Of a stretch of 64,000 nucleotides of DNA, positions 1 through 11,665 are shown one piece after another (the stretch's first letter is position 1; each line of letters opens with the position of its first letter). This stretch comes from Dasypus novemcinctus (taxonomy: Eukaryota > Chordata > Mammalia > Cingulata > Dasypodidae), in contig NC_080673.1 in assembly GCF_030445035.2 (NCBI RefSeq), positions 35,646,365 to 35,710,364 on the forward strand. The letters are read 5' to 3'. The translations under genes were made by a program, and so were the position numbers. The notes under the pieces were generated by a model. That model did not search any database, was not told the DNA's origin, and saw only the letters and a program-made list of their open reading frames with translations.

Positions 1-225
1 CTGTGGTTTATGGTAATGAAAGTTAATGTCTTTCTCATTGACTTAGAAATCTATTAGAATTCATTTACATGAAGTTTTTGTAAAATAGTTATTTCTAATT
101 GGGGTTGAATACAATTTCATTTGCTTTGTGTTTTCAGTCTTATTCTGTGCCACTTAGTGCATAAATCCAGGAGGACCACATTGTCTTTATAAAAATTGCT
201 AACATAAGAACCATTTTACTTTCAG

Positions 226-433
226 CAATTCACAGAAGCTGTGAGTCCTTCAGTGTTACCCCCATCCGCTTTGCCGCTGGACCTGCTTAATAACGCCGTT
301 ACTGCCTTCAGTACCTTGGAAGACCTTATTCGGTATCTTGAACCAGACAGGTGGCAGTTGGACTTAGAAGATCTATATAGGCCAACATGGCAACTTCTTG
401 GCAAGGCTTTTGTTTTTGGAAGAAAACCCAGAG
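226..433 (+). CDS. PDGFC: PDGFC exon 4 (hinge region and activation site)
   Basis: Coding segment of platelet-derived growth factor C, a secreted PDGF receptor ligand made as a latent dimer whose CUB domain is removed extracellularly by proteases such as tPA or plasmin. The frame reads QFTEAVSPSVLPPSALPLDL onward and ends FVFGRKPR plus one base of the next Val codon. It holds 69 whole codons, equivalent to human residues 166-234. The acceptor is a TTTCAG preceded by a pyrimidine stretch, with a branch-point-like TGCTAAC near 197-203. The donor is GAG/GTAAGC at 433/434 in phase 1, which joins cleanly to exon 5. The segment links the upstream CUB domain to the growth-factor domain. The activation motif reads RKPR, where I recall human as RKSR. 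Exons 1-3 lie upstream of the window. Identification is by recognition of the conserved protein; no search was run. Confidence 0.97.
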
Positions 434-844
434 GTAAGCCCTCTCCTCACGCTAGAACGTCATGTAATTTTCTTAGTAAAATGCTTCAGATTCCTCTGCC
501 AAAGCTTCTAGAGTTTAGGATAATTCGTTATACGTTTAAATAATCCATTCTCTTCTTATTTGAGCATATTTACATATTTAAAAGAAAATAGATGAAAAGA
601 AAGCTCTTAATCATAACTCAGTGATTTTGGAAGATTAAAAGAGATACTTTTGCTGGAAAGATCTCTAGTTTCTTTTTCAAAAATAATGCTTTGATGAAGT
701 CTTCCTTTGCATTTCATGAGAACCATTGCATACTCAAACCTAATATTTGGGGTATATTGATTCAAAGATTCAAGAGAAATTATCCTACCGGCAAAACCAG
801 GTTTGGGGCTAGAAAAAAGGAAAACTATAAAAATCATCAGGAAA

Positions 845-1145
845 TGTAGTAGCAGAGAAGTCAGGTGTATGCAGTACTGAAGGCTAGGACACGAGAACTC
901 TGAGAAGGAAGTTGATTTATTTCGACCGGCTAGACCCGGCAGACTCCTGTCCTAATAAAAACTGAGCCCCAAATAGAATTTTTGGGTCCCTTTTATACAG
1001 AGGAAATAAGAGTGGGGAGACAAATGGTGCTTGTATGCAAAAAGACTTTTTGTTAGTTTCTTCAAGTGTTTTTATCTGAGTATTAGATAGGTTATTTTTT
1101 CCAGGTAAGTTTGAAATAACCTGCTGTAACCCTAACCCCCCAACA
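845..1145 (-). mobile_element. Antisense endogenous retrovirus LTR
   Basis: On the minus strand this 301-bp block begins TGTTGGGG and ends CTACTACA, as an LTR should (TG...CA). Reading minus, there is a TATA box (TATAAAAGG, about 989-998), then a polyadenylation signal AATAAA (916-921) about 75 bases further on, so U3, R and U5 can be placed. A short purine-containing stretch lies just upstream of the TG at 1146-1152. The element sits in PDGFC intron 4 opposite to the gene, the usual tolerated orientation. The class is inferred to be gammaretrovirus-like from LTR length and layout; no family name is claimed. Confidence 0.75.
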
Positions 1146-2000
1146 GTTTCCCGTAAATAAAAAATAAAAATGCTTAATCAAAATGAGGAACTACTTTCCT
1201 CTACCCATCACTAGCCAAAACCAACAAGTGTCCCTCCTATTTAATGTATATTAAATTATAAACTCTGAGATACCATGAAACACTGATTGTGGAAAGCTCA
1301 GCTGGGAGTAGACATATACTTATAACAATAAGTATATGTGTGCTCCAAAAATAAAAAGTGCAGCCCAAGAGGGGGTCCTCTGGTGCAAATACATAAGTAC
1401 ATACTACTGCCCCTACTGTTCCTGTGTCACCTGGGCCACCTGAAACACAAACACAGCTAAACAAACAGCCATCCTCACCAAAAGTGTGGCCGCGGCTAAC
1501 TGTCCACGTGATCACTGTAACCCCTTAAACCTCACTATCCTTTAACCTGAATTCTGGCAGACTCAAGGAATCCAAATAGGCCTCCACATTAGTAGTGAAA
1601 AAATAAACCCAGAAGCCTGCATCTAAGTTAAATATCAAAAATACTCATTCACAAATAAAGCCCATTCTGTGTTCCACTCATAAAAAAATGGAAAAGCCCT
1701 TTTCCATCCCACAAACAGCAAAAAAACCTCTTTATAAGCCTAGCTAAAGTAATAGAGGTAGCCTTAAATGTCTCCTCTTGCTGTGTATATAAAGGTATTA
1801 ATATTTAAAACCAATGGCCCTAGAAAACTAAAAAATACAATTACAGCCAACCATATAATGAAACTGGCCTCCCGGCTGTCCCCCGAAATACTGTGTGGCC
1901 CTTGCAAACTTCTATCATAAAAAAATATTGTACATCAGGGGCCTGCCTAAACTTCTCTAGTATCATATCTCCCATTTGTCAGGGTTATTTCAGTTTCCAT
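1146..2000 (-). mobile_element. Probable proviral internal remnant next to the LTR
   Basis: This stretch directly abuts the 5' end of the minus-strand LTR, where the env end and polypurine tract of a provirus would lie. On the minus strand, open frames such as 1237-1515 are short and broken by stops, and I do not recognise a specific retroviral protein with confidence. Its pyrimidine- and A-rich composition on the + strand differs from the neighbouring intron. The right edge is uncertain. No second LTR was found, so the provirus would be truncated at its 5' side. Confidence 0.45.
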
Positions 2001-4770
2001 TTCCTAAGCCTAGAAACTGTTAAAATATTATGAAAAATAGGCCCACTATAAAATAGAATTAGTAGTTTCCAAGATGGAATTCATAGCAAGAATATGATGA
2101 AATAAAGGAGACCATATCATACTAACTTCTTTCTATATAAATTTGCTTCTGAAATAATCACTTTTATAATATGGCAATATCTCCCTTCTAGAGTGAAAGT
2201 TCTGAAAATGATACCTAATTCCACATGGTCAAGATGTTGGAAATAATGTTAACTGATTTTTCTATAAAGTTAGCTCATTTTCCTAGTAATGTTAGAATTA
2301 AAAATTATTCCTTTCAGATGCAAATGAAAATGTAACAAATAACTAATAATTGTGATGCACTGAAAATATCTGTTCCAGCCTGTCAGAAACCTGAAATCCT
2401 TCCAGGGTCACTTACAAAATGGAAATGACAGTCTGAACAATTTATGTGGAAGGAAAATGTTTTGTTAATTTGAGCCATTCACAAGGGCAGATTGCTCCAT
2501 ACTTATTCTTCTAAATCTTGTCAAAAAGAAACTCAATTCCTGCCCTTTCCTGCACCGAGTTGCGGAACTTTTGAATCTTGAGCTGTAGTCTCAGCAGGTC
2601 ATGCCCAGACTTGCCCAACCATGGTATTTTGCTATACCAACAGACATGGTTTCCTTTCGGCAATATTTAAAATTGGTTTTCAAGTACATGGGCGGCCAAA
2701 TCTTGTCCAGATGCTGGAAGCTGTTACATATTTATAGGATTTGATCTTGATGAATAATTTGATGAATAACTTATGGACAGCACTTCCTTTCCCTCCCATT
2801 TAGGAACAGGAGAATGAAGATCTGCAAGGCTAGCTGAAAACACATGAATAGGGCCCTTGTTAGCAAGTTTGAAGTAATTATCATGTCGATGTGTTAAGAT
2901 GTGGAAATGAAACAGTTCTAAACTCAGATCTAGTTTTTTGACAGCTCATCTCAGGATTTGAGCCTGAAAACCTCCCTTCTAGCCATGACTTTCTGCGTGT
3001 AACTCTGCGCCTGGTGCTCAAGGAAGATTTGACCTAAGGCTAGCATGTATTTAAAAGCATTCAGCACTGAACCAGATCTTTCAAATATTCATTTAGCACT
3101 TTCCAAATTGAAGTACTTTGCAGTTTGCCAAAACTGTTAACTTTTTAAGCATACAGTAAGTGAGAGAATAGCAGTGTGTATTTTTGGAGCTTTACATAAA
3201 CTAAAATGCAGGTGTGGGATAACATCTATATAGACAAAACTCCTGGCCCAAGAGTCTTTCTACAAAGGAACGGAGAGTAAAACTTTAAAAAGCTTCTAAT
3301 TAGACACTGAAATAGATTTTCTACAGAATAAACATATCACAGTGTTATTATCACATTCATCTTAGAAAGACCACCCTCAGATTGCATTACCGTAATAGAA
3401 TATCCTTGGGCTGAATATCTGGTGAAAGAATGAATGACTAACAAAGCAAAACATGACCATTTTTTTTTTTTAGCCAGTATTATCCATTTTAGTAAAAACT
3501 TAAAATATTTGATGACTCTGAACAAGAAAATTTGCATTAGAAATAAGTTTCGTTGGTGCCATGCTGAACGTCTTCATTCTTTAGAAAGGCAAACTAATAT
3601 ATGTAACTTCTTATGAAGCAGTTATGAAAAGGAAAGAAGATTGAAGGTGAAGTTTTACTGTAAAAACATTTTGCAGAAGGAGCATCCATAATATTATAGT
3701 TGATCTATTAAAAATGCATGCATCAGAGCATGATCTCTTTCCCTCTCCCTGTCCCCCTCTCTATTTCTTTGAATTTCTGGACAATGTTTGGAGAATTCAT
3801 GACACCAGATTATAGTCACATGGTTTATTTAATGAAACATAGGTGAGTTCACACCTTAAAAATGGGAAGCATAAATTTCCAATATAATATGCCAAATTTA
3901 AAATCCATAATTGTATTTTATTTTACAGTGCTCCGCTTTATTATTTTTCTGTTTCTTTTCTTTCCCTTTCTTCCTCTACTTGAGTGGTTCTCATTCATAC
4001 TTTGCTCCTGCAGGAAAAAAATACCATATTTTCTAAGTCAGGCTTAACCAGTACTTTAAAAGGGCTTTTGACTTTTGCGTCAAACATGATAAATGAGTGG
4101 AAGCTAAGTTGAAAGTGTGTTTAAATTTTCACATTGTAGCAGGTATCATAACTTCATTCACTTGGGAAATCTATCTAACCTTTTATTGTGGTTAAGTAAA
4201 TATTTTAAAGCGAACATATACAGTCTCATTTTCTAGTTTTATGAAATAGTGTTTTTAAAACTATTTGCGGTAGATGAATATCCTTTGAAAACTAAGAGCT
4301 TCATTCACATTCTAAAGAAGTATAAATCTTAAATAGGCATTGAAGATTTTGGCAACAAGCTGTGTGTGTGTGTGTGAATGTGTGTTTTAAGTTTTCTCCA
4401 TCCTTGCCCAGAGAAGAAACTCAAATAAGCTATACGTAGCTATACGTATATAAGCTATACGTAGCTATAAGAACAAAAGAGGAATGTATGCATATTCTAT
4501 TATTTCAGCTAAATGAAACCAGGTAAAATATGTGACATCATACAAGCTAATTATCTCATTAAATTTATTAGGGATAAGTTGGTCATTTCATGGCACTCAA
4601 AAAAAATGAACTCATTTGCTCAAAGAGTTTTTAGAAAAGCTTTCACAGAATCATTTTTCAGATGAAAAAAATAATCAATTTAAATAATAATTGAAACAGA
4701 TTTTCTATTAATTTGGGACCAACAATTTTTTAGCTGAGCAGGGTGTTGAATTAATCCATTAAATCAGTCT
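2001..4770. other. Intronic sequence, nothing recognised
   Basis: AT-rich intronic DNA inside PDGFC intron 4. I see no exon with splice sites, no RNA gene and no clear interspersed repeat, apart from a T-run near 3462-3471, a short GT repeat near 4363-4374 and the TACGTA repeat at 4426-4470. Confidence 0.6.
4426..4470. repeat. Short tandem repeat with TACGTA palindromes
   Basis: The word AGCTATACGT recurs with slight variation about three to four times across 45 bases, and TACGTA is self-complementary, so the stretch can fold on itself. Directly seen in the sequence; function unknown. Confidence 0.6.
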
Positions 4771-4784
4771 TTCCTTGGTGCTTT

Positions 4785-5208
4785 TTTTTTTCTTAAGATT
4801 TATTTTATTTATTTATTTCTCTCCCCTTTCCCCCACCCCCGGTTGTCTGTTCTCTGTGTCAATTTGCTGCTGCGTCGTCCTTGTCCGCTTCTGTTGTTGT
4901 CAGTGGCACGGGAATCTGTGTTTCTTTTTGTTGTGTCATCTTGTTGTGTCAGCTCTCTGTGTGTATGGCACCATTCCTGGGCAGGCTGCACTTTCTTTCG
5001 TGCTGGGCAGCTCTCCTTATGGGGTGCACTCCTTGCGCGTGGGGCTCCCCTACAAGGGGGACACCCCTGCATGCCACGGCATTCCTTGCACGCATCAGCA
5101 CTGTGCATGGCCATCTCCACGCGGGTCAAGGAGGCCCGGGGTTTGAACTGCGGACCTCCCATGTGTGTGGTAGACGGATGCCCTCACCACTGGGCCAAGT
5201 ACGCCGCC
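4785..5208 (-). repeat. DAS-SINE (tRNA-derived, armadillo type)
   Basis: Minus-strand copy, seen on + as a T-run, pyrimidine-rich tail, GC-rich middle and tRNA-like head. The head carries a pol III A box (ACTTGGCCCAGTGG-like) and B box (GTTCAAACC-like) near 5135-5200. It is flanked by a 12-bp target-site duplication CCTTGGTGCTTT at 4773-4784 and 5209-5220. The family is recognised from the published armadillo DAS-SINE, reported as tRNA-Ala derived. It lies in PDGFC intron 4, antisense to the gene. The 123-170-residue open frames over it are artefacts of its GC-rich body. Confidence 0.9.
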
Positions 5209-6664
5209 CCTTGGTGCTTTCTTGACTTAGGCTTTGGCCAATCATATGGTCAAAATGTGTACGTAATTTACAATTGCAAATATTCTATAATATATTTCTT
5301 AAAAATAATTAATTTAGCTCCCTGTGATAATTTTGAAAAAGTTGATCACAGATAGAAGTATAACATAACCAAGAAAACAAACATTTCTTTCTTGTTTTCT
5401 CATATTAAAACACAATAGCATTTAATTATAAAAATTGGATATGTAGTGATTATTATTATTTGAAGCCATTTCTAACCTGAAAAATCATTTTTTTCTTTGA
5501 ATTCATATTTCTAAAATGTTTCAAATAATAAAAAGATACTGATCAGATATATATTTTAATTAATAGTTTTAAATCCAAAAAATGAAAACCTTTATCCTTG
5601 AAAAACAATCCTGAGGCATTGTATGTTATCAAAAACTCTTCAGTTTTATTGGAATGACTTTGTTTAAATATTTCTAGGGAAAAAGTAGTCAAACTACAAA
5701 GCCAAAATTAAAGTTGTATTAGAAGTCTTTATCTTAATTACAACTCCTATTCATATGTTCATATAACTTCACATTAAATATGACTTGCCATTTTGATATA
5801 ATTTTCCTGAGGCATTGTCATTTTGTAGTTAAAAACAAGTGTTCTTTGAGTATTTACTGAGACAATCTGTTGAAAAGATATTTTGTTTGATTCATAAGTA
5901 GGTATTCTTTTAAAGTACAAAGCACAACCAGAACATAGTTAACCAAATTGTTAAAAGAAGAGAGGCAATGGTTATAAATTAGATACTGCTTCCATCTTTT
6001 AAAAGGTAAAGGACAGAAATCTGGAGTCTAGTTAGTCTAACTTTCAAAGTCGTGAATTCCTCAATGCATTAGAAGCAGTGCTTTCCAACAACTTCTGCTC
6101 TTATAAATGTATTATTTTTTCAATCAGATATCTCCAGAAATGACATTTTCTTCATTCCGTTTTGGTATTCTGTGATTTTTTATTTCTGCAAAGATGACAG
6201 AAAGTTCTGTTGACAAGTTTCCATAAATTGTTCTTTATTAATTGCATGAACCTATAATCCTTTTTAAATATATATTTGTTTTCTAATCCAAGCATTCATC
6301 ATTTTGCATTATATTCTTTCCTCCAATGCTCTCCTTATCTAATTTTTACCAAGGTTAAAAGTCCTATTTTCTCTATAAAGTTCCTAGTTATAGATCTCTA
6401 CTGTTTTGTTGGCTCTGTTCTTAATATTGCACAATGGCATCTCTTCATTAGGTAACTAAGTTATAACTGAAGCTTTGTTTATTATAAAAGAGAAAGACCA
6501 AATTGCAAGCTGTATAGCCCTGAAAACTAGTTAAAATAAGAAAGGATTTTGTTGGTGTGATTGTTCATTAAATAACAATATTTCTTTATGAAAATAGTTT
6601 ATGAAATACATTCAGGCCCAAAGCATGAATGCTTTTTTTCTTTGCTTTCTTTTATGCCATTTAG

Positions 6665-6882
6665 TGGTGGATCTGAACCTTCTAAAAGAGGAGGTAAGAT
6701 TATACAGCTGCACACCTCGTAACTTCTCAGTGTCCATAAGGGAAGAACTAAAGAGAACCGATACCATTTTCTGGCCAGGTTGTCTCCTGGTTAAACGCTG
6801 TGGTGGGAACTGTGCCTGTTGTCTTCACAATTGCAGTGAGTGTCAGTGTGTCCCAAGCAAAGTTACTAAAAAATATCATGAG
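6665..6882 (+). CDS. PDGFC: PDGFC exon 5 (growth-factor domain core)
   Basis: Encodes most of the PDGF/VEGF-homology cystine-knot domain, the part that binds PDGFR-alpha after latency is removed. Two bases complete the split Val codon; then VDLNLLKEEVRLYSCTPRNF and the core PGCLLVKRCGGNCACC follow, ending KKYHE. Nine cysteines are visible. The three extra residues NCA between the third and fourth conserved cysteines are the known hallmark of PDGF-C/D compared with PDGF-A/B. The acceptor has a long pyrimidine run then ATTTAG; the donor is GAG/GTACGT in phase 0. Compared with my memory of human, Thr is Lys in LLKEEV, and Asn is Ser in HNCSEC, giving an N-C-S sequon. The reading frame is intact, with no sign of decay. 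Confidence 0.97.
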
Positions 6883-7899
6883 GTACGTATATTTTTCTTC
6901 TCAATTTCCTTTGGGTATTTTGTGTCTTTAAAAATAACGAAACAATCTGAAATTCATAGTCATGGATTTATGTTTGAAAGGACATGTGGCATACATGAAA
7001 ATAAAAACATAAACAAAAAAGAATTTGCAAAGTATTTTATGTTTTAAAATTAGAATATTTCCTATAAAAGCCCAGACATTAAGGTTTGAGAAAGCTTATC
7101 CTCAGATAGTACATCATGGGTGGTCAGTTTTGATCTCTCACACAAAAAAGGAAATATATTCTTGAGGAAAAAAAAAAGGGTAGACCTTTTCAACTTTTAA
7201 ATGCCTCAAAATATGAAGGAAAAATACTTTAAAGACAAGCTGTGAGATAAAGGGTTGTATGTTTTGGAGAAAGGAAAGCTCCAATACTTTTTTTCCATTT
7301 AGGGCAATATGGGCAAATAAATTCCCATAGGATGTATTCTTAATTACACCAGTCTTCCTGATCTTCATGTTAAACCTTTTATAGTCTTCACCCTTTTATC
7401 TCTTTATTCTCTGGAATTAAGGAAAATATAATATGAATTGCTAGTAATTATCGTTTCTTAGAGCCTTAGGAAATCTTGAGCTATATATATTCCTAAATTT
7501 TCATTAGTGCTGGAATGTCCACAATTATATCCCAGCTCCTCCTGATAGACATCCAGTATCATGTAGCAGACTTCCATAAGGAAGCAGTCCCTTGTGAGTG
7601 AACATTAATTTTTTAAAAACAGTTTACATATACCAAGCTAAAATCTACTTTCCTATGACTTTGCTTCATTAGTTTCAATTTACTCCCACTAGAGTAATAA
7701 TACAGAATGCATCTCTACTTAATAAATAAAATGATTTTTCATGTACATAAAGACCTCAGTGAAATCCTCCCTAAATCACCTATTAAGTCATCTAAGTATG
7801 TACATTTTCATAAACTGTATAAGATATGATAAGATATAATTTTTTTTAATAAGATATGATTTTCGTGCCATTCACCAAGACTGTCTTGGCAACTGATAA

Positions 7900-8030
7900 A
7901 GAGGAGGTAAAGCACTGGATTCTAAAAATAGAGGCCCTGTTTCCAGTTATAGGTCTACCATGTACTTATGACCAAGAGCAAAACACTTAACCTCTTTAAA
8001 ATAAGTGTAGTAAAACCTAGTCGTATTATT
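7900..8030 (+). repeat. MIR fragment
   Basis: Ancient tRNA-derived SINE core, recognised from the order of words resembling 'ggttcaaatccc', then 'cttatgaccttgagcaag', then 'taacctctttaaaata'. It is strongly diverged, as expected for a repeat shared by all mammals. Confidence 0.6.
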
Positions 8031-9989
8031 CTATAACAGGTCTGGATGGCAGACTTGTACAAGACAGCAACCAAAATCCACCAGTCTTAAACTAACATAG
8101 GACTATTTACTGTCATGATTTCTGTTCTATTTTCATTTCCACACCACATGCGCCTAAAGATTCTTTTGCTGGGAACTGACTCTGCACTGCAGTATCAGGA
8201 AGTAGATAGTCTCTGAGCATGTTGGCACCAGGGAACCCCAGGCAGGATGTGCCTGAAGACCAGCCATATTGCTACTCCATGAAATAGGAACCCAGTCTAG
8301 AAAAATCCCTTGATATGGCAGTTCTAAAATAGCAATCTCAAATCAAAATGCCTTACAGGCTAGGCAGATTAAGAATTGCTTGGAATACTATAAAAGGATG
8401 TGATACGTGGATGGTTTAAACTGGAATGATCTTTCCCACCTGAAACCACTCAATTTTGAAGTATCTATAGTAGTTCGTTGCTGAACAAAGTGTATCTGGG
8501 AACCTGATATAGCCAACTAGTCTTGGGTTTTTAATGATATTTCAAAGTTCTATAAAACCCCAACAAAGCTATATTAACTTTTTAAAAAACTTTTCAGATA
8601 CTGAATATATATCATGCTTGTAGTCATCTAAATCAGTCCCCAGGTTTATCATCCTATATTTAACAATTAACTTTCAAATAACATTAGTTTATGGTTATTT
8701 GGAAAGTTGCCATAGAGTGTGCATTATCTGTTTTCAGGTCTCAGGTAAAACCTTTGTGTGGGACAAGCCTATGGCAGTATCAATAGATTCAAGACTGACA
8801 TTGATCTACTATTCACCAGTCTTGGAGTAGGGTTGAGAATATACATATGTACACACACATACATATACATGTGAATTATATACTTATCTAATTATGTGAG
8901 CATCCAGGATACATTTTTCACAAATATCTATCTACAACGTATGTTTGTGTGTAGATGTAATTATGCAGTCATCTAGTCCACATTTCTCAAAAATACCTCC
9001 AAATAACAATTGTGTCCTAATCTTTTAAATGTTTTTTGGAAATCATCACCTTTTCTGTGATAGTCTTTTTTGTTAATCAAATTACTCTGTGGAAAAGGAC
9101 TGTTTGGCAGAATTCACGATTTTTGAGGCCTAAATTTAATGCATTTTATAATATTTTGGACATCAGTTTTGACTCTAGGACTACCCATAAATTAATGAAA
9201 TTTTTTTTTACATATAATTTTGAATTGTTTTAAAATCATTAGGTAATTGAGCACCATTCATCTGGACCTAGAAACTTAGCCATTTAAAGTGCAGCCAGTC
9301 TACGGGTTTATTTTTATTATAATTGTTCTGATTTCCATTTGAAGATTATTCTACTTGATGGAGAAGAAAGAAACAAAGCTTAGAGCTTAGAAGTTCTCAA
9401 CTTTCTCTCCTTTATCTACTTATATTTCATCAATTTTGTTGCCCTTATGTTAGGCTAGAGACATATTCATTGTAGTACTACAAATATAACAAATACAGAA
9501 ATATATTTATTTAATTGTATAAAATATATATTTTTTATAATTATAAAAATGCCCTCATCTGGCTTCCTTAGTATTTTCAATTGGGTTTGCTTAGCCATTG
9601 AGAGCATCAAAATAAATTTAGAAAATTAAAAAGCTCATAAAAATATAAGATAATAATGGTATTAATAATTTCATTGCTTTTTTATCAACCACCAGTTTTT
9701 CTTTCTTGGAAGATGTTTTAGCCAAAGAAATACATTCCTTCAATGATTTTTCTGTCCCTCAAATGTGACTTTTCAGAAAATCACATCAGGACCTTTATAT
9801 ATGTATAAACTTAGATGTCATCTCTACCTTAAAACTTTCTTTACTTCATAGCATGATTAATTAGTCCACCCTTGGTGCTTATACAGGATTTTAAAGTTAT
9901 CTCTATTAGAGAAGTTTTACTATTTCATAATTATTTTTTATTGTCCTATATTTCTACCAAGCTGAGAAATAAGGCAGAACAATCGTCAT

Positions 9990-10225
9990 ATTATAGGATA
10001 GTGTTTAAGAAAACAGGCGCCAAAAACATCCAGGTTCGAATCTGTCCATTCTTAGCCTTGTAACTTGGAGCAACTTACTTAATCCCCTGTGTTTCATTTT
10101 TCTCATCTGGAAGGTAAATCTACCAACTTCATGACCTTGTTGTGAGGATCCAATGAGTTGACATTTACAAAGCATTTGTTATAACAGTATCTGGCACATT
10201 TCAAGCCCTTAGTAAATACTAGCTA
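9990..10225 (+). repeat. MIR element
   Basis: Nearly full-length MIR. It shows the GGTTCGAATC box near 10033, the 'tgtaacttggagcaacttact' stretch near 10060, a 'tctcatctggaa' motif and a 3' end resembling 'gtatctggcacat...agtaaatacta'. Confidence 0.8.
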
Positions 10226-11479
10226 TTTTCTCATTCATTTTTATTTTTTCCCCTATGCCTAGTCCTATCCTTCACTTATAGTAAAGGATCAATAAAGATT
10301 TGATGAATTTTACACAGAGGGTATTCTCCCTCTGGCCAAAAATCTATAAGCTACACTGACAATAATAACATATGTGTTCCTTTTTTTCATACTTAATACA
10401 TTAATATATTAAAAAATTTTCATAGCGTAAAGTATACCCATTCTCTTATATTAGAGCTGTTTGGGTAAAAAGAATACCATTTAATTGTCTTCATTGATGG
10501 TTATTTCTGCCTGTGTCTGATCTAATATCTTCCACAGTCTCTGGTTTTAATTCTTCTCTGGGCAATTTTTTCATGGACTTCTAATTTTAGTTTGAATCTC
10601 TTCCTTGAAATTTTGTGAAATGTATTTCTCCCTTGTTTCTTTTCTGGTGTCCTAAACCCTGTCCTGAAAGCAATTTATCTTCTTCAGTGTTATCTGGGAC
10701 TATCTGGTCATTTTCCAAGTCCATCTTTCTCTTCCAAAGTGAAAGCTTTCAAAAGGAATTAAAAATGAAACCCTGAATAGGTCCTTCACCACATGTTAGA
10801 ATTTCTTATTCAAGACTTAAACATCGTGAGAAAATTAAAGGTTCTTCTGCTACTTATAGATCTCCACAAGCATCAACAAAGATAGTAGGTCTTTATTCTG
10901 TGAATGCATCTTGGCGTTAGTACTGCTAGAGGAAGGTTTGCAGCTTGCTGCAACTGACTTATGACTAGATACGGTGGCCACTCTAACCTTTACCTTTTCA
11001 TAGTAGATGTTTTCTTGCTGGAAGTAATGGAGAAATGCATATAGGTGGAGATAGGAATTGAAGACATTGGCTATATCAACACTGTAGTTTTATCTGTCCA
11101 TACCACCTGACTCCAGATACAATTTGTAACAAGACTATGAAGATCAGGAATACCATCTATATCTTAAAAGTAGTTCATTTTGATGCCTCCTTAAGTTGTG
11201 CAAAACAGTAAGTCAGTACTGAGACAGGAAATAATATAATTCAGTAGTCATTGGAATAATTTCACTTTAAAATAGTATAGTCTTAGTGATTTTTATTCCA
11301 GAATTATAAAATATGATGGATGGAAAATCTACATTAAAATTTTACTATTTCTTATAGTTATTATAGGAGCAGTTTTATCTCTCTAGTAAGAAAGGTGCTA
11401 AGTAAATAGAAGATAAGAGTAGTACTGTTCTGTACCTTTATGAAATTATCTGTAGGTTACTCTAACTGTAAAAATTCAT

Positions 11480-11665
11480 ATTTAGCCTAAGTACAAATAC
11501 CAACTATGTCACTCACTCTCTCAAAACCTCTGTTCACTCATGTGTAAAATAGGGATAATAATAGTAAATTCCTTCAGAATGAATTCTTTTTGAGTTAAGG
11601 TATATAAAAACATGATTATAGTACCTGGCACCCAGTAAGAATTTTTTTTTTAAGTGTTAGCTAAT
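11480..11665 (+). repeat. MIR fragment
   Basis: MIR-like order of motifs: 'aaatagggataataatagta' (11548-11567) followed by 'tgattatagtacctggcaccc' near 11613. Diverged and truncated at its 5' end. Confidence 0.7.

Larger units (their letters stand above)
434..6664 (+). other. PDGFC: PDGFC intron 4
   Basis: GT (434) to AG (6664), phase 1, 6.2 kb. It contains an antisense ERV LTR with internal sequence (845-about 2000), one antisense DAS-SINE (4785-5208), a short TACGTA-centred tandem repeat (4426-4470) and a short GT run near 4363. The rest (434-844, 2000-4770, 5221-6640) is AT-rich sequence in which I recognise no gene, RNA or repeat. Short open frames here have no splice context and no recognisable protein similarity. 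Confidence 0.93.

Noticed and set aside
1237..1515. 92-residue minus frame next to the ERV LTR
   Set aside because: Short, with stops on both sides and no specific match I can name. Treated as part of a decayed proviral remnant.
1146..2000. Possible mitochondrial insert (NUMT)
   Set aside because: The C/A-rich + strand look suggested it, but no mitochondrial gene order or tRNA is recognisable, and the block abuts an LTR.
4843..5355. 170-residue + strand open frame
   Set aside because: It lies across an antisense DAS-SINE and runs into unique sequence. The same peptide themes recur at every SINE copy, so this is composition, not a gene.
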